Of a DNA stretch of 64,000 nt, positions 1-9,894 are shown piece after piece. The translations under genes and the position numbers were made by a program. The notes under the pieces are model-generated. The model saw only the letters and a program-made list of their open reading frames with translations, searched no databases and was not told the origin of the DNA. This DNA is from Imbroritus primus (GTDB taxonomy: Bacteria; Pseudomonadota; Gammaproteobacteria; Burkholderiales; Burkholderiaceae), in assembly GCA_000272025.2 (NCBI GenBank), contig AKCV02000015.1:558001-622000 (forward strand), written 5' to 3'. How positions within the stretch are numbered: the stretch's first letter is position 1; each line of letters begins with the position of its first letter.

Positions 1-1
1 C

Positions 2-145
2 AAGCCCTTCTTCCGGGTCGCGGGCGGTTCGCAATGCCGCGTAACCGTCGACGGCGTGGCACAGCGTGGCACACGTGTTGAAGTCGCGGCTTCCGAGCAA
101 TCTTCCCAGACTTTCAGGCGAGTACATGTTGACTGCGCGGAATAA
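2..145 (+). CDS. pelA: PelA, C-terminal end (partial)
   Basis: An open frame enters from the left edge in frame 2 and ends at a TAA at 143-145. It encodes 47 residues ending in VHVDCAE. It overlaps the start of pelB by 20 bases. In pel operons the gene just upstream of pelB is pelA, the periplasmic Pel deacetylase/hydrolase, so the position supports the call. The short fragment alone carries no catalytic motif. Its alternating hydrophobic/polar pattern would suit a C-terminal beta-rich domain. The identification rests mainly on context. Confidence 0.7.
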   Translation, partial: KPFFRVAGGSQCRVTVDGVAQRGTRVEVAASEQSSQTFRRVHVDCAE

Positions 146-3100
146 GCGGACGCGGCTGCTGCCGCCGTGGATGATCGGCATCTTCGGAGCGCTGATCGGT
201 GTAGGTCTGGCGCTGGCGTTTCCGCGTGAAACGCTCCAGCAGCGCCTGCTCAAGCAAGAAGGCGGCGTCAATGGCCTGAGTATTGCCTATCTCGAGGCCT
301 GGCTGCAGATCGTTCCGGACGATCCCGAGTTCCTGGCGATCCTGGCCCAGCAGTATGTCAGTATCGGCCGTCTCGACGATGCCGAAGCGCTGATCCGCCA
401 CATGCGTGCCATGCCGCAGCCGGGGGGGCGTCGTGGCGCCTTGCTGGCGCAGATCGGCATTGCCGAGCAGCGTGCCTCCGCCATCGAACCCGACGCACCC
501 CAACGCGCAGCGGCGCTCAATGCAGTGCGCAGCCTGATGCGCGAGACCGCCAACAAGGACTGGAGCGTGGGCGAGCTGGAAGGCCTGGCGACACGCGCCC
601 GGGCGCTTGGCCTCGGCGACCTGGCCCTGGGTTTCTACAAGCAGCTGGTCCAGACCGACACGGCGCGCGCCGAGATGTGGCAGAAAACCGTGGGCGAGAT
701 GGCCCTCGGTACTGGCGACTACCGGTCCGCCGCGCAAGCCATGTTCGCGCAGCAGGCCGCTGCCGATACGCTGCCGCTGCGTCGTCGCTATTTCATCGAT
801 GGACTGCGCGTGCTGCAATCCGGCAACATGCTGGACGAAGCCATGCGGCAGGCCGAGGCCCGCCTGGGCGATCTGCGCAATGATGCGGAAACGCTACGCT
901 TCCTCACGCGCCTTGCCATGTCAGCCAATCGACCGGATCTGGCCGAGCGCTATGCGCGCCGCCTGCTGTCGATCGGCGCCCAACCGCAGATTTCCTCACG
1001 CGGCCAGACCTCGCTTGAGCAGCGCGGTTTCGTCTTCCTCGATGGCCCGCGCGGACTGGCCACGCGTGAAGCCATGGGGCAGCACGGCGTGCGCCATGTA
1101 CAGGCTGGATCGGGCGATGTGCTGGCCCCCGGCAAGAGCTTCAACCAGGAAGACTACGAGCTCGCCTATAACGTCTTCATCGGCAACGGCAAGTCGGTTG
1201 ATGCCCGCCGCATCGCCGAGGCAGCCGTGCGTTACCAGCCAAACTCCCTCGTCTGGCGCGAACGGCTTGCGCAGACGGCGGAGTGGAGCGGTTCGCCGGG
1301 GCAGGCGCTGGAACAATGGTTGTGGCTGGCCGAGCACGGCGGTGGCACCAAGGCCTGGCAGGCGGTGCTACGTCTGGCGCCCGGGCTGAACGATGACCGC
1401 GCCTACCTGGCCGCTCTGCGGCATCGTGTGCGCACGGAACGGGGTAATCTCGAACTGGTGGATCAGATTTCCAGCGCCTATGAACGTCTTGGCGAGCCAG
1501 AGGCTGCACTGGCCTTTCTCAAGGAATCCGCCACCGGTCCGCGCCGCCGCGAAGTGCTCGAGCGCTACGGCGAGCTGGCAGAGCGTGCCGGCAAGGACGA
1601 TATTGCCATCCAGACCTATCGCGATCTGGTGAAGGAGCCCGGTAGCGGCACTGTCGCCGCCACCCGCTTGTCGCGGATGCTCTATATCCGTGGCGATCTC
1701 AAGGGTGCCACCGACGTGCTGGTGCAGGTGCGTAACCGGGCGACGGCCGCGGACGAAGACTACTGGCGCCAGCTTGCCCGTATGGCCACCCTGACACGCC
1801 GCGATGCGCTCGCGCGCGAGGCCTACGCCAAGCTGGCCGAAACCGGCAAGGCCAATGCCGAGGAACTCGGTGAGATGGCCAACCTGTATGCCGACCGGCC
1901 GCTGGATGCAGGCCGGGTCGCGGAACAGAGCTACCGCATGAGTGGTGACATGTACATGCTCCAGCAGGCGCTGATGTACTACAACCAGGCACGCGCCTAC
2001 GGCCGCATCGAGGCACTGTTCGCTTCCATGACGCCAGAGCAGCGGGCCGCCGCCGAAAAATCGCCCCTGGTGCTCGTGCAACGGGCGGAATACTTGCGTG
2101 CCACCGGCCAGCGCAGCGCGGCACTGGCTGACCTGACCGCTGCCAACGCGCTGGATTCCGCAGGCACGGAAGCGCGGGCCGCGATGCTGTGGATGCTCGT
2201 CGACCAGGGCAAGACCGAAGACCTGAAGGCAGCGATGAAAAACTGGGCCGCCGATGCCGAGGACGACCCTGATCTGTGGGGCCCCTACGGTGCTGCCTAC
2301 CTGCGTCTGAATGATGGTCGCCGTGCCTTCCACTACCTGCGCAAGAATGCCGCGCAACGCAGCCAGGACCCATTGTGGATGCTGGCCTATGCCGATGCCG
2401 CCGAGATGGTTGGATACGTGGATGTTGCATGGGCCGTGCGCCGCAAGGTGTGGCTCGACATGCGCGCTGCCGGCATTCCGCAGGGCGTGCTCGATCCACG
2501 CTCGAACAAGGTTGCCAGCCAGAGCCTGGGTGGTGCCTCGGAAGCCGAGGATGCCGATATCCGCGAACAGCTGCGCGCGCAGAGCGTGACGCTGGCCCAG
2601 GTGTTCGAGTCCGGTGACCTGTCGCGGCGCATCCTGATTGAGTTCCTGCGGGCTGACCGCGCTGCGGGCGACAAGTCGGCCAGTGCCCAGGAAGGCGCGC
2701 AGACCGAGCGTTACTCGCAGACCGCACGCGAGGTCGCCCTGTCGTGGGCCATGTCGCGCGAGCAGAACGAACTGGGACGTGCCTGGCTGGCGCGCCACTA
2801 TGCCGAAACCCTTGATCGCCCGGCGTATGCCGACCTGGCGATTGCGCTGGGGGACCGCGACCGCCCGGCCGTGGAGAAGATCCTCGACGAACTGCCGGAC
2901 CGCCTGCCGCTGACGACCCGTATCGATGCCAATCGCTATGTTGATCGCCTCGGTGAAGCGCAGCGTCTGGCCTTCAATGGGCTCGATACCGCGCCGGACA
3001 GCGAGGAGATGCATCAACGCCTGCGCGAAAGCATGCTGGTCAATGCCCAGGCCTTGTCCATCGGTACGACTTTCTCGCGCCAGCGTCCGCTGGCCTTTAC

Positions 3101-3962
3101 CGAGACGGTAGTGGGGGCGGGCGTGCGCCTGTCGGACCGCTTCACGCTCGGCGCACGCTACGGCTATCGCCAGCAGCGCAGCACGGATGGGCAGAACCTC
3201 GTCAACGTGCCGTCGGCTGACCACAATCTCGAGGCCGTGCTTGGTTATCGCATCAATGCCGTGAACTGGCAGCTCGCTGCGGGTCGCCGCATGGGTGTCG
3301 AGGACGTGACCACGGGCCGTTTCGATATTGCGTGGAATCCGGAGATTCCCGTCAGCTTCACTGGTTTCGTGGGCGTCAACCAGGCGGCCACCGAGAACGC
3401 CTACCTGCGGGTCGGCGGCGTGAAGGACGTGGCCGGCATCGGCGCCAACTGGCGCGTCTCGACGCGCGATTACCTGGCGGCGCGGGTCGAAGGCAACCGC
3501 TTCTTCGGCCAGGACCGGACGTCCATCGGCCACGGCACGATCTTCGAACTCGAGGCAGGGCATCGCTTCCGCATCGAGTACCCCGACTACACGGTGCGCG
3601 CGGTCGTCACGCGCGGTAACTACAGCAGCAAGCAGGATGCCGGCCGCGTGCTGCGCAGCCTGACGCCGGATCCCAATGCCGTGGCATCTGACTTCATGCC
3701 GCGCAGCTTCACGCAGGCCGGCCTGCTGTTCAGTTTTGGCACCGAACACCTGGATGAATACTCGCGCGGCCTGCGTCCCTTCCTGGAAGCCGGCTTGTTG
3801 CGTGACAGCCGCGAAGGATGGGGTACACGCGTCCAGCTTGGCGTGGGCGGCAGCGTACTCGGCAACGATCACGCCTCCGTCTATTACGCACGCGAAGGCG
3901 TGACGCGTGGCGGCGGCGCACCTTTGAATGAATTTGGCATTCGCTATCGATGGCTGTATTAA
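126..3962 (+). CDS. pelB: PelB, outer-membrane Pel export protein (TPR scaffold plus beta-barrel)
   Basis: Known role: PelB forms the outer-membrane pore for Pel polysaccharide and its periplasmic TPR scaffold binds PelA. The protein has 1278 residues, against roughly 1190 in Pseudomonas. A membrane anchor lies at about residues 14-33 (WMIGIFGALIGVGLALAF), followed by a long array of helical TPR-like repeats to about residue 960. From about residue 980 (SIGTTFSRQRPLAF) to the end there are amphipathic beta-strands ending in an aromatic residue (RYRWLY), the usual barrel-assembly signal. The ATG at 126 was chosen over the in-frame ATG at 66 because the anchor follows it directly and it overlaps the pelA stop, as is usual between coupled genes. 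It is followed by pelC after 28 bases. Confidence 0.93.
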   Translation: MLTARNKRTRLLPPWMIGIFGALIGVGLALAFPRETLQQRLLKQEGGVNGLSIAYLEAWLQIVPDDPEFLAILAQQYVSIGRLDDAEALIRHMRAMPQPGGRRGALLAQIGIAEQRASAIEPDAPQRAAALNAVRSLMRETANKDWSVGELEGLATRARALGLGDLALGFYKQLVQTDTARAEMWQKTVGEMALGTGDYRSAAQAMFAQQAAADTLPLRRRYFIDGLRVLQSGNMLDEAMRQAEARLGDLRNDAETLRFLTRLAMSANRPDLAERYARRLLSIGAQPQISSRGQTSLEQRGFVFLDGPRGLATREAMGQHGVRHVQAGSGDVLAPGKSFNQEDYELAYNVFIGNGKSVDARRIAEAAVRYQPNSLVWRERLAQTAEWSGSPGQALEQWLWLAEHGGGTKAWQAVLRLAPGLNDDRAYLAALRHRVRTERGNLELVDQISSAYERLGEPEAALAFLKESATGPRRREVLERYGELAERAGKDDIAIQTYRDLVKEPGSGTVAATRLSRMLYIRGDLKGATDVLVQVRNRATAADEDYWRQLARMATLTRRDALAREAYAKLAETGKANAEELGEMANLYADRPLDAGRVAEQSYRMSGDMYMLQQALMYYNQARAYGRIEALFASMTPEQRAAAEKSPLVLVQRAEYLRATGQRSAALADLTAANALDSAGTEARAAMLWMLVDQGKTEDLKAAMKNWAADAEDDPDLWGPYGAAYLRLNDGRRAFHYLRKNAAQRSQDPLWMLAYADAAEMVGYVDVAWAVRRKVWLDMRAAGIPQGVLDPRSNKVASQSLGGASEAEDADIREQLRAQSVTLAQVFESGDLSRRILIEFLRADRAAGDKSASAQEGAQTERYSQTAREVALSWAMSREQNELGRAWLARHYAETLDRPAYADLAIALGDRDRPAVEKILDELPDRLPLTTRIDANRYVDRLGEAQRLAFNGLDTAPDSEEMHQRLRESMLVNAQALSIGTTFSRQRPLAFTETVVGAGVRLSDRFTLGARYGYRQQRSTDGQNLVNVPSADHNLEAVLGYRINAVNWQLAAGRRMGVEDVTTGRFDIAWNPEIPVSFTGFVGVNQAATENAYLRVGGVKDVAGIGANWRVSTRDYLAARVEGNRFFGQDRTSIGHGTIFELEAGHRFRIEYPDYTVRAVVTRGNYSSKQDAGRVLRSLTPDPNAVASDFMPRSFTQAGLLFSFGTEHLDEYSRGLRPFLEAGLLRDSREGWGTRVQLGVGGSVLGNDHASVYYAREGVTRGGGAPLNEFGIRYRWLY

Positions 3963-3990
3963 GCCGGCAACTTGACAGAAGGAGCATCAG

Positions 3991-4530
3991 ATGAAAACGA
4001 CAATGAGCGGGTTGCTGCGTCGCATGGCGATGGTAGCGATGGGGTTGGCACTGGCGGCATGCGCAAGCGTGTCGAGCACCGGCGCACCGACGATTGCAGC
4101 AACGGATACGATCGCCGTGCTGCCGATCGTGAACTACACCGAGACCCCGCAAGCCGGGCTGCGTGCGGAGGCCATCGCCGAGAGCCTGCTCAAGGCTGGG
4201 GGCATGAGCAATACCAAGCGCTATCCGGCAACGGTCAGCCAGGAAACGCTGTTTGAGCCGGCCGAGCGCCAGGCCGTGACGCGTGCGCTGGAATGGGCAC
4301 GTACCGAACGCGCACGCTATGCGTTGACGGGTTCGGTGCAGGAATGGCGCTACAAGGTCGGTGTCGATGGTGAACCGGCCGTGGGCGTGACACTGCAACT
4401 GCTGGACGTGCAGACGGGTAATGTCGTCTGGACGGCGACTGGCAATCGCACCGGCTGGAGCCGTTCGTCGGTGTCTGGCGTTGCCCAGTCGCTGCTGCAG
4501 CAGATGCTGTCGCCGCTGACCCGCGGTTGA
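3991..4530 (+). CDS. pelC: PelC, outer-membrane lipoprotein of Pel export
   Basis: Known role: PelC forms a periplasmic ring under PelB that guides the cationic polymer to the pore. The protein has 179 residues. It begins with a lipoprotein signal (hydrophobic segment, then lipobox LAAC with the lipidated cysteine at residue 24). The mature part carries the alternating beta pattern of the family (IAVLPIVNYTETPQAG, YALTGSVQEW). An AGAAGGAG-like ribosome site sits just before the ATG. It is the third gene of the operon, with 49 bases to pelD. Confidence 0.93.
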   Translation: MKTTMSGLLRRMAMVAMGLALAACASVSSTGAPTIAATDTIAVLPIVNYTETPQAGLRAEAIAESLLKAGGMSNTKRYPATVSQETLFEPAERQAVTRALEWARTERARYALTGSVQEWRYKVGVDGEPAVGVTLQLLDVQTGNVVWTATGNRTGWSRSSVSGVAQSLLQQMLSPLTRG

Positions 4531-4579
4531 GCGCACGGATGAAACCCGCAGAACCCATCGGATCCACAAGGAAGTCGAC

Positions 4580-5962
4580 ATGACGGATTCCACCACAATC
4601 GATGATAGTAACCAGCGCGCCAAGTCTGTCGTCCTGGGCAGTGCGGCAGGGCGCTGGATCGCCCCGGCTGCGACCGGCTGGCGGGCGGTTGGCGAAACCG
4701 TCCTGATCATGGTGGTGGCCCTGGCCATCGGCTCGGTGCTGGTGCCGGATAATCCGCTGCTGTTCAATACGGGGTTCCCGTGGGCATGGCTGTTGCCGCT
4801 CGTCATCGCGCTGCGCTATGGCTCGCTCATGGGCGCGCTTGGCGCCGCCGTGCTGCTGGGCGGATGGTATGTGTTCTATGGCATGGGCGCAGCACCGCAG
4901 CCGTTCCCGACCCGTTTTTTCCTCGGCGGACTGCTGTTCGTGATGGTAGCAGGGCAGTTTGGCGATATCTGGAGCGCCCGGCTGGCACGGGCGAACGAGA
5001 TCAACGGCTATCTTGGCGACCGTCTCGCGGCGCTCACCAAGAATCATTTCCTGCTGCGCCTGTCCCACGACCGCCTGGAAAACGACTTGCTGGCGCGGCC
5101 GACTACGCTGCGCGATACGCTGACGCAACTGCGTCGCGTGGCGCTGAACGACCACAGCCAGTCCACGCTACCGGGCGCCGAAGCCTTCCTCAAGCTGGCG
5201 GCGCAAGCCTGCCAGCTCGAAGTGGCCGCGTTGTTCGAGGTCAAGGACCAGCAGCCCGCGACCGAAGCCCTGGTTTCGCTGGGCGGCAAGGTAACGCTCG
5301 ACCCCCGCGATCCCCTGGTGGAGTATTGCCTTGCCACGCGTACGCTGGCCCATGTCCGCGTGCCGGAGCTGCGCCACATGACGGGCACGCGCTATCTCGC
5401 GGTGGCGCCCGTGCTCAGCGGTGAGCAGGAACTGATCGGCATGGTGGCCATCGAACAGATGCCGTTCCTGTCCGTCAGCCACGAAAACCTGCAGTTCCTG
5501 ATGGTGCTGCTTGGCTACTATGCCGACGGCGTGCGTCATGCGGATGCAACGCGTGCCATCCTCGAGACGCTGCCAGAGTGCCCGTACGATTTTGCGCTCG
5601 ACTACAGCCGGCTGGCACGCATGCAGCGCGATACCGGCATCGAATCGACCGTGGTGGCGCTGGTGTTCGACATGGATGAGTCGCGCAATGCGCTGTACGA
5701 GCAGGTGCGCCGCAGCTCGCGCGCTCTGGATGTCACATGGGCAGCCCAGGGCACGACGCGCCGTGCCTTCCTGACGCTGATGCCATTCGCCGGCGAGAGT
5801 GCCCTGGCGGCCTATCTGGTGCGGATCGAGGACAGCCTCGAGGCGCAGTTCGGGGTCAACTTCGAAGCCGCCCATATTTCCTTCGAGAAGCTGACCGTCA
5901 CCGCCGATCAACCAGGGGACGCGTTGCGGCGTTTGCTTGCGAGGTGCCATCTCGATGCTTAA
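4580..5962 (+). CDS. pelD: PelD, c-di-GMP receptor of the Pel synthase complex
   Basis: Known role: PelD is an inner-membrane protein whose degenerate GGDEF domain binds c-di-GMP and so switches on Pel synthesis. The protein has 460 residues. Four hydrophobic segments lie at about residues 38-130, then a short linker helix, a GAF domain at about 185-310, and a GGDEF-like domain at about 325-455. The GGDEF active-site signature is absent, so it should not make c-di-GMP. An RxxD inhibitory-site motif is present at R381-A-L-D384, which matches the ligand site of the characterised protein. Synthesis is therefore predicted to be gated post-translationally by c-di-GMP. It overlaps pelE by 8 bases. 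Confidence 0.95.
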   Translation: MTDSTTIDDSNQRAKSVVLGSAAGRWIAPAATGWRAVGETVLIMVVALAIGSVLVPDNPLLFNTGFPWAWLLPLVIALRYGSLMGALGAAVLLGGWYVFYGMGAAPQPFPTRFFLGGLLFVMVAGQFGDIWSARLARANEINGYLGDRLAALTKNHFLLRLSHDRLENDLLARPTTLRDTLTQLRRVALNDHSQSTLPGAEAFLKLAAQACQLEVAALFEVKDQQPATEALVSLGGKVTLDPRDPLVEYCLATRTLAHVRVPELRHMTGTRYLAVAPVLSGEQELIGMVAIEQMPFLSVSHENLQFLMVLLGYYADGVRHADATRAILETLPECPYDFALDYSRLARMQRDTGIESTVVALVFDMDESRNALYEQVRRSSRALDVTWAAQGTTRRAFLTLMPFAGESALAAYLVRIEDSLEAQFGVNFEAAHISFEKLTVTADQPGDALRRLLARCHLDA

Positions 5963-6941
5963 ATGGCTGCTCGGCGGAACGGTAGCGCAGGGTGCCGCGT
6001 TCGCCATGCTCTTCAGAACCGGCTCGGGGGCTGCGGACATCACCGCATTCCTCGCCCTGCAGATCGTGGCGGCGCTGCTGCTTGCCGCGGCGGCCTGGTG
6101 CATGCTGCCGAAAGCCTATCGCCAGCCATTTGCCTGGAGCTATGGCTACCTGGCACTGCTCTGTTTCCTGATCCCGGGCTTTGGCTGGCTGGTTTGCGCC
6201 GGCAGCCTGCTGGCTGCACGCGTGCTGCCGTCGCTCCGGAGTCGCGATGGCATTGCCCAGATCACGCTGCCGCAGTTCGTCACCCATCTGCTGACGCGTG
6301 TGCGACACGGCTCCGGTGGGCATCTGCGTGCCCAGCTCGGTAATGCCCAAGCCCCGATTTCCAAGCGCATGACGGCGTTGGTGGCGATGCAGTCTGTCCC
6401 GGCGCGCATGGCGACGCCGGTGCTGCGTAACCTGCTGGGTGATCCGGTCGACGACGTCCGCCTCCTGGCTTATGGCATGCTGGACCGAGCCGAGAAGGAC
6501 CTGACGCGCAAGATCCTGCAGGAGCTTCCGCGCCTGGAAGCCGCCCATACCGATAGCGAACGCTATGCGGTTGCCAAGCGGCTGGCCGATCTTTACTGGG
6601 AACTGATCTACCAGGGCCTGGTGCAGGGCGATGTCTATGACTACACCGCCGAGCAGGTCGAGCGCTATGCCAGCATGGCATTGGATATCGAGCCAAACAA
6701 CGCGGCGCTCTGGTACATGCGGGGCCGCCTGGCGGTCACGCGCCATCAGTTTGCAGATGCAGACCGCTATCTCGAACGTGCCGAGAAGCAGGGTTTCGCC
6801 CGCGAACGCCTGGTGCCGGCAATGGCCGAATCCGCGTTCTTGCAGCGTGACTTTTCCCGCGCAGCCAGCATCATGGGTTCGTTCTCCAGCCATTCGCCGC
6901 TGCCTTTGCTGAAACCTCTCCTGCGATACTGGAATTCATGA
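5955..6941 (+). CDS. pelE: PelE, inner-membrane TPR protein of the Pel synthase
   Basis: Known role: PelE is a membrane component of the PelDEFG complex and interacts with PelD. The protein has 328 residues. Three hydrophobic segments lie in about the first 90 residues. A soluble helical region follows with a TPR-like unit near the end (ALWYMRGRLAVTRHQFADAD). The ATG at 5955 is preferred to an in-frame TTG at 5937. It overlaps the pelD stop by 8 bases, is preceded by GAGGTG, and starts directly before the first membrane helix. Its stop overlaps the pelF start as ATGA. Confidence 0.92.
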   Translation: MLKWLLGGTVAQGAAFAMLFRTGSGAADITAFLALQIVAALLLAAAAWCMLPKAYRQPFAWSYGYLALLCFLIPGFGWLVCAGSLLAARVLPSLRSRDGIAQITLPQFVTHLLTRVRHGSGGHLRAQLGNAQAPISKRMTALVAMQSVPARMATPVLRNLLGDPVDDVRLLAYGMLDRAEKDLTRKILQELPRLEAAHTDSERYAVAKRLADLYWELIYQGLVQGDVYDYTAEQVERYASMALDIEPNNAALWYMRGRLAVTRHQFADADRYLERAEKQGFARERLVPAMAESAFLQRDFSRAASIMGSFSSHSPLPLLKPLLRYWNS

Positions 6942-8524
6942 GCCCAACCTTGCCACGCGCCGAGTCGGCCGATATCGCCCTGTTGCTCGAAGGCACGTTC
7001 CCATACGTCAGCGGTGGCGTCTCGAGCTGGGTTGCCGACATGATCCGGGCGTTTCCCGAGTACCGCTTTGCCGTCGTCTTTATCGGCAGCCGGGCGGACG
7101 ATTACAAGGAAATGCTTTATGAGCTGCCATCCAATGTCGTGCACATGGAGCAGCACTATCTCTATGATTTTCCCGCGCCGCCGGCCGTGCATCGCAGCGC
7201 CGGCGACGAAGCCGCATTCGCGCATTCCGCGCGGCTTCACGAGTCGCTGCGCAATCCCGCCGCGCGCGGCGAATCGGGCCGCCTGATCCGCGAGAGCATT
7301 CCGCTGCTCAAGGAAACCGGCGCACTGAACGAGGAAGAATTCCTCTTCAGTCGCAAGGCGTGGGATTACATCACCGAGCAGTATCGCGAGCATTGCACCG
7401 ACCCGTCGTTCACCGATTATTTCTGGTCGGTGCGGATCATGCACAAGCCGCTGTGGCAACTGGTGAAGATTGCCGACAACCTGATCCCGGCGCGCATGTA
7501 CCACACGGTGTCGACGGGGTACGCGGGCTTTCTCGGCGCCTTGTTGCGCCACCGCAATCGCCGTCCGCTGCTGACGTCGGAGCATGGCATCTACACGAAG
7601 GAACGCAAGATCGACCTGTTCCAGAGCCAGTGGATCCGCGATAACCGTAATATCTTCGAGCGGGATATCTCGAATACCAGCTACTTCCGCGAGTTGTGGG
7701 TGCGCTTTTTCGAGACGCTTGGGCGTGTCTGCTATGACGCCAGCGAAGAAGTCATCGCCCTGTACGAAGGCAACCGCCAGCGCCAGGTACTTGACGGCGC
7801 GCTGGCCGAGCGCACGCGTTGCATTCCCAACGGCATCGACCTGGCGCGCCTGGCGCAGTTGCGCGAGCTGCGCGCCCCAGGTGTGCCACGTGTCGTATGT
7901 CTGATTGGCCGAGTGGTGCCAATCAAGGATATCAAGACCTTCATCCGTGCCATGCTGACGGTGACGCGCGAGTTCCCGGATGCGCAGTGCTGGATCGCCG
8001 GCCCCGAGAACGAGGATCCTGACTACGCACAGGAATGCCGGAACCTTGCCAAGAGCCTGGGCATGGGCGAGAGCCTGCAGTTCCTGGGTTACCAGCAGAT
8101 CCAGAATCTTCTGCCGAAGGTCGGCGTGCTGGTCCTGAGCTCGATCAGCGAGGCATTGCCGCTGGTAGTGCTGGAGGCGTTCGCGGCCGGCGTGCCGGTG
8201 GTGACCACCGATGTTGGCGCATGCCGCCAGCTGGTGTATGGCCTGGATGGCGACGACGCCGATATCGGCCGAGCCGGCGGGGTTGTGCGTATTGCCGATC
8301 CGGCCGCTTTGGCAGAGGAGGCGCTCAAACTCCTGCGCGATCCGCAATACTGGCAGGCTGCGCAGCAGGCGGGAATCCGCCGCGTCGAGCGCTACTACAC
8401 GCATGACCGCATGGTGCAGAGCTATCGCGAAAGCTATAGCCGTTTGCTGGCCATGCCGGATCTGGCCGATGCGGATGGCGAGACGCCACCCGCCGTGTGT
8501 CCGATGGGCGGAGGGAAACGCTGA
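6938..8524 (+). CDS. pelF: PelF, cytosolic glycosyltransferase (GT4 family) that polymerises Pel
   Basis: Known role: PelF is the glycosyltransferase that polymerises Pel from UDP-sugar precursors and works with PelDEG at the membrane. The protein has 528 residues and no membrane helix. The N-terminal half starts with the GT-B fold region (LLEGTFPYVSGGVSSWV). The donor-binding half has GRVVPIKD with K330 and the EX7E motif from E405 to E413 (EALPLVVLE), followed by AFAAGVPVVTTDVGACRQL. It is ATGA-coupled to pelE and shares one base (TGATG) with pelG. Confidence 0.95.
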   Translation: MSPTLPRAESADIALLLEGTFPYVSGGVSSWVADMIRAFPEYRFAVVFIGSRADDYKEMLYELPSNVVHMEQHYLYDFPAPPAVHRSAGDEAAFAHSARLHESLRNPAARGESGRLIRESIPLLKETGALNEEEFLFSRKAWDYITEQYREHCTDPSFTDYFWSVRIMHKPLWQLVKIADNLIPARMYHTVSTGYAGFLGALLRHRNRRPLLTSEHGIYTKERKIDLFQSQWIRDNRNIFERDISNTSYFRELWVRFFETLGRVCYDASEEVIALYEGNRQRQVLDGALAERTRCIPNGIDLARLAQLRELRAPGVPRVVCLIGRVVPIKDIKTFIRAMLTVTREFPDAQCWIAGPENEDPDYAQECRNLAKSLGMGESLQFLGYQQIQNLLPKVGVLVLSSISEALPLVVLEAFAAGVPVVTTDVGACRQLVYGLDGDDADIGRAGGVVRIADPAALAEEALKLLRDPQYWQAAQQAGIRRVERYYTHDRMVQSYRESYSRLLAMPDLADADGETPPAVCPMGGGKR

Positions 8525-9894
8525 TGGCTGGCATCGGTTTTGAATTGCGCAAGATGCTGCAGAAGGACACCCTGCTCGGGGTGATGAAGGCGTACACCTA
8601 CGCCGGTATCATCAGTGCAGGTCCGTGGGTGCTGTCGATTCTCGGCATCCTCATGATCGGTGTGCTGAGCCTGCCGTTCGTGATTCCCACGACCCTCATT
8701 ACACAATTCCAGGTCTCGGTGACAGCGCTCATCATGGGTAGCCTGATCATCACCGGTCCGTTGCAGCTGGTATTCACGCGCTTTGCAGCGGACCGCATCT
8801 TCGAGCGACAGGAAGAGCTGATCCTGCCCAATTACCACGGCGCGTCGCTCATCGCGACGGCTGTCTCGGGCTTGTTCGCACTGGTCGTCGCCGGCTTCTT
8901 CATGGCCGAGCAATCGTTGCTCTACCGCCTGCTGATGGTCGCCGGCTTCGTGGTGATGAGCAATGTGTGGATCGCGATCATCTTCATGTCGGGCATGAAG
9001 CAATATCTCGCGGTGGTCTGGATCTTCTTTGGCGGCTATGCGCTGACCGTGCTGCTGGCCTTGTGGCTGCGCAGGTACGGGCTGGAAGGATTGCTGTTCG
9101 GTTTCGTGGTCGGGCAACTCGTCCTGCTGGCGGCGACAACCACCATGATCTACCGTTCCTACACCAGTCGCGTGTTCATCTCCTTCGAGATGTTCAACCG
9201 GAAGAGCTTTTATTTCAGCCTGATGGCGGTCGGTCTCTTCTACAACCTCGGGGTGTGGATCGACAAGCTGATGTTCTGGTACAACCCGGCGACGGGCCAG
9301 CAGGTAATCGGTCCGCTGTATGCCTCGGTAATCTACGACATTCCCGTTTTTCTGGCCTACCTGGCAGTGATTCCGGGCATGGCCGTGTTTCTGGTGCGGA
9401 TCGAAACCGACTTTGCCGAAGCCTACGACGGCTTTTTCACTGCGGTGCGGGAAGGCAACTCGCTGGAGCGGATCGAACTGCTGCGCAACCAGATGGTGAG
9501 CAGCGTACGGACCGGTCTGTATGAAATCCTCAAGATCCAGGCCATTGCTGCGCTGGTGCTGTTCGCGGCCGGTGGGGCATTGCTGCGGCTGCTCGATATT
9601 TCCGAGCTGTATCTGCCGCTGCTGTATGTGGACGTGATCGGAGCCAGCCTGCAGGTGTTGCTGCTGGGCGTCCTCAACATCTTCTTCTATCTTGACCAGC
9701 GGCGCGCGGTGTTCGGTCTTTCCCTGGCATTCGTGGCGCTCAACGGCTTCCTGACCTGGGCAACGCTGCAGCTTGGTCCCGCGTGGTATGGCTACGGTTT
9801 TGCCGTGGCGCTGTTGATCGTGGTGATGGTGGCCGTCTATGTGCTGGATCGCAAGCTTGAATCGCTGGAATACGATACTTTCATGCTGCAATAG
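8524..9894 (+). CDS. pelG: PelG, polytopic inner-membrane Pel transporter
   Basis: Known role: PelG is a Wzx/MATE-like membrane protein thought to carry the growing Pel chain across the inner membrane. The protein has 456 residues, the usual family length, with about twelve hydrophobic helices spread along its whole length. The N-terminus (MAGIGFELRKMLQKDTLLG) is typical of PelG. The ATG at 8524 shares its A with the pelF stop, which fixes the start. It is the last gene of the operon; a rho-independent terminator follows at 9952. Confidence 0.95.
   Translation: MAGIGFELRKMLQKDTLLGVMKAYTYAGIISAGPWVLSILGILMIGVLSLPFVIPTTLITQFQVSVTALIMGSLIITGPLQLVFTRFAADRIFERQEELILPNYHGASLIATAVSGLFALVVAGFFMAEQSLLYRLLMVAGFVVMSNVWIAIIFMSGMKQYLAVVWIFFGGYALTVLLALWLRRYGLEGLLFGFVVGQLVLLAATTTMIYRSYTSRVFISFEMFNRKSFYFSLMAVGLFYNLGVWIDKLMFWYNPATGQQVIGPLYASVIYDIPVFLAYLAVIPGMAVFLVRIETDFAEAYDGFFTAVREGNSLERIELLRNQMVSSVRTGLYEILKIQAIAALVLFAAGGALLRLLDISELYLPLLYVDVIGASLQVLLLGVLNIFFYLDQRRAVFGLSLAFVALNGFLTWATLQLGPAWYGYGFAVALLIVVMVAVYVLDRKLESLEYDTFMLQ

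Noticed and set aside
1368-3872. Long open frame of 834 codons on the minus strand inside pelB
   Set aside because: It is a shadow of pelB caused by the strong GC bias at the third codon position. It has no ribosome site and no family motif, and PelB is unmistakable on the other strand.
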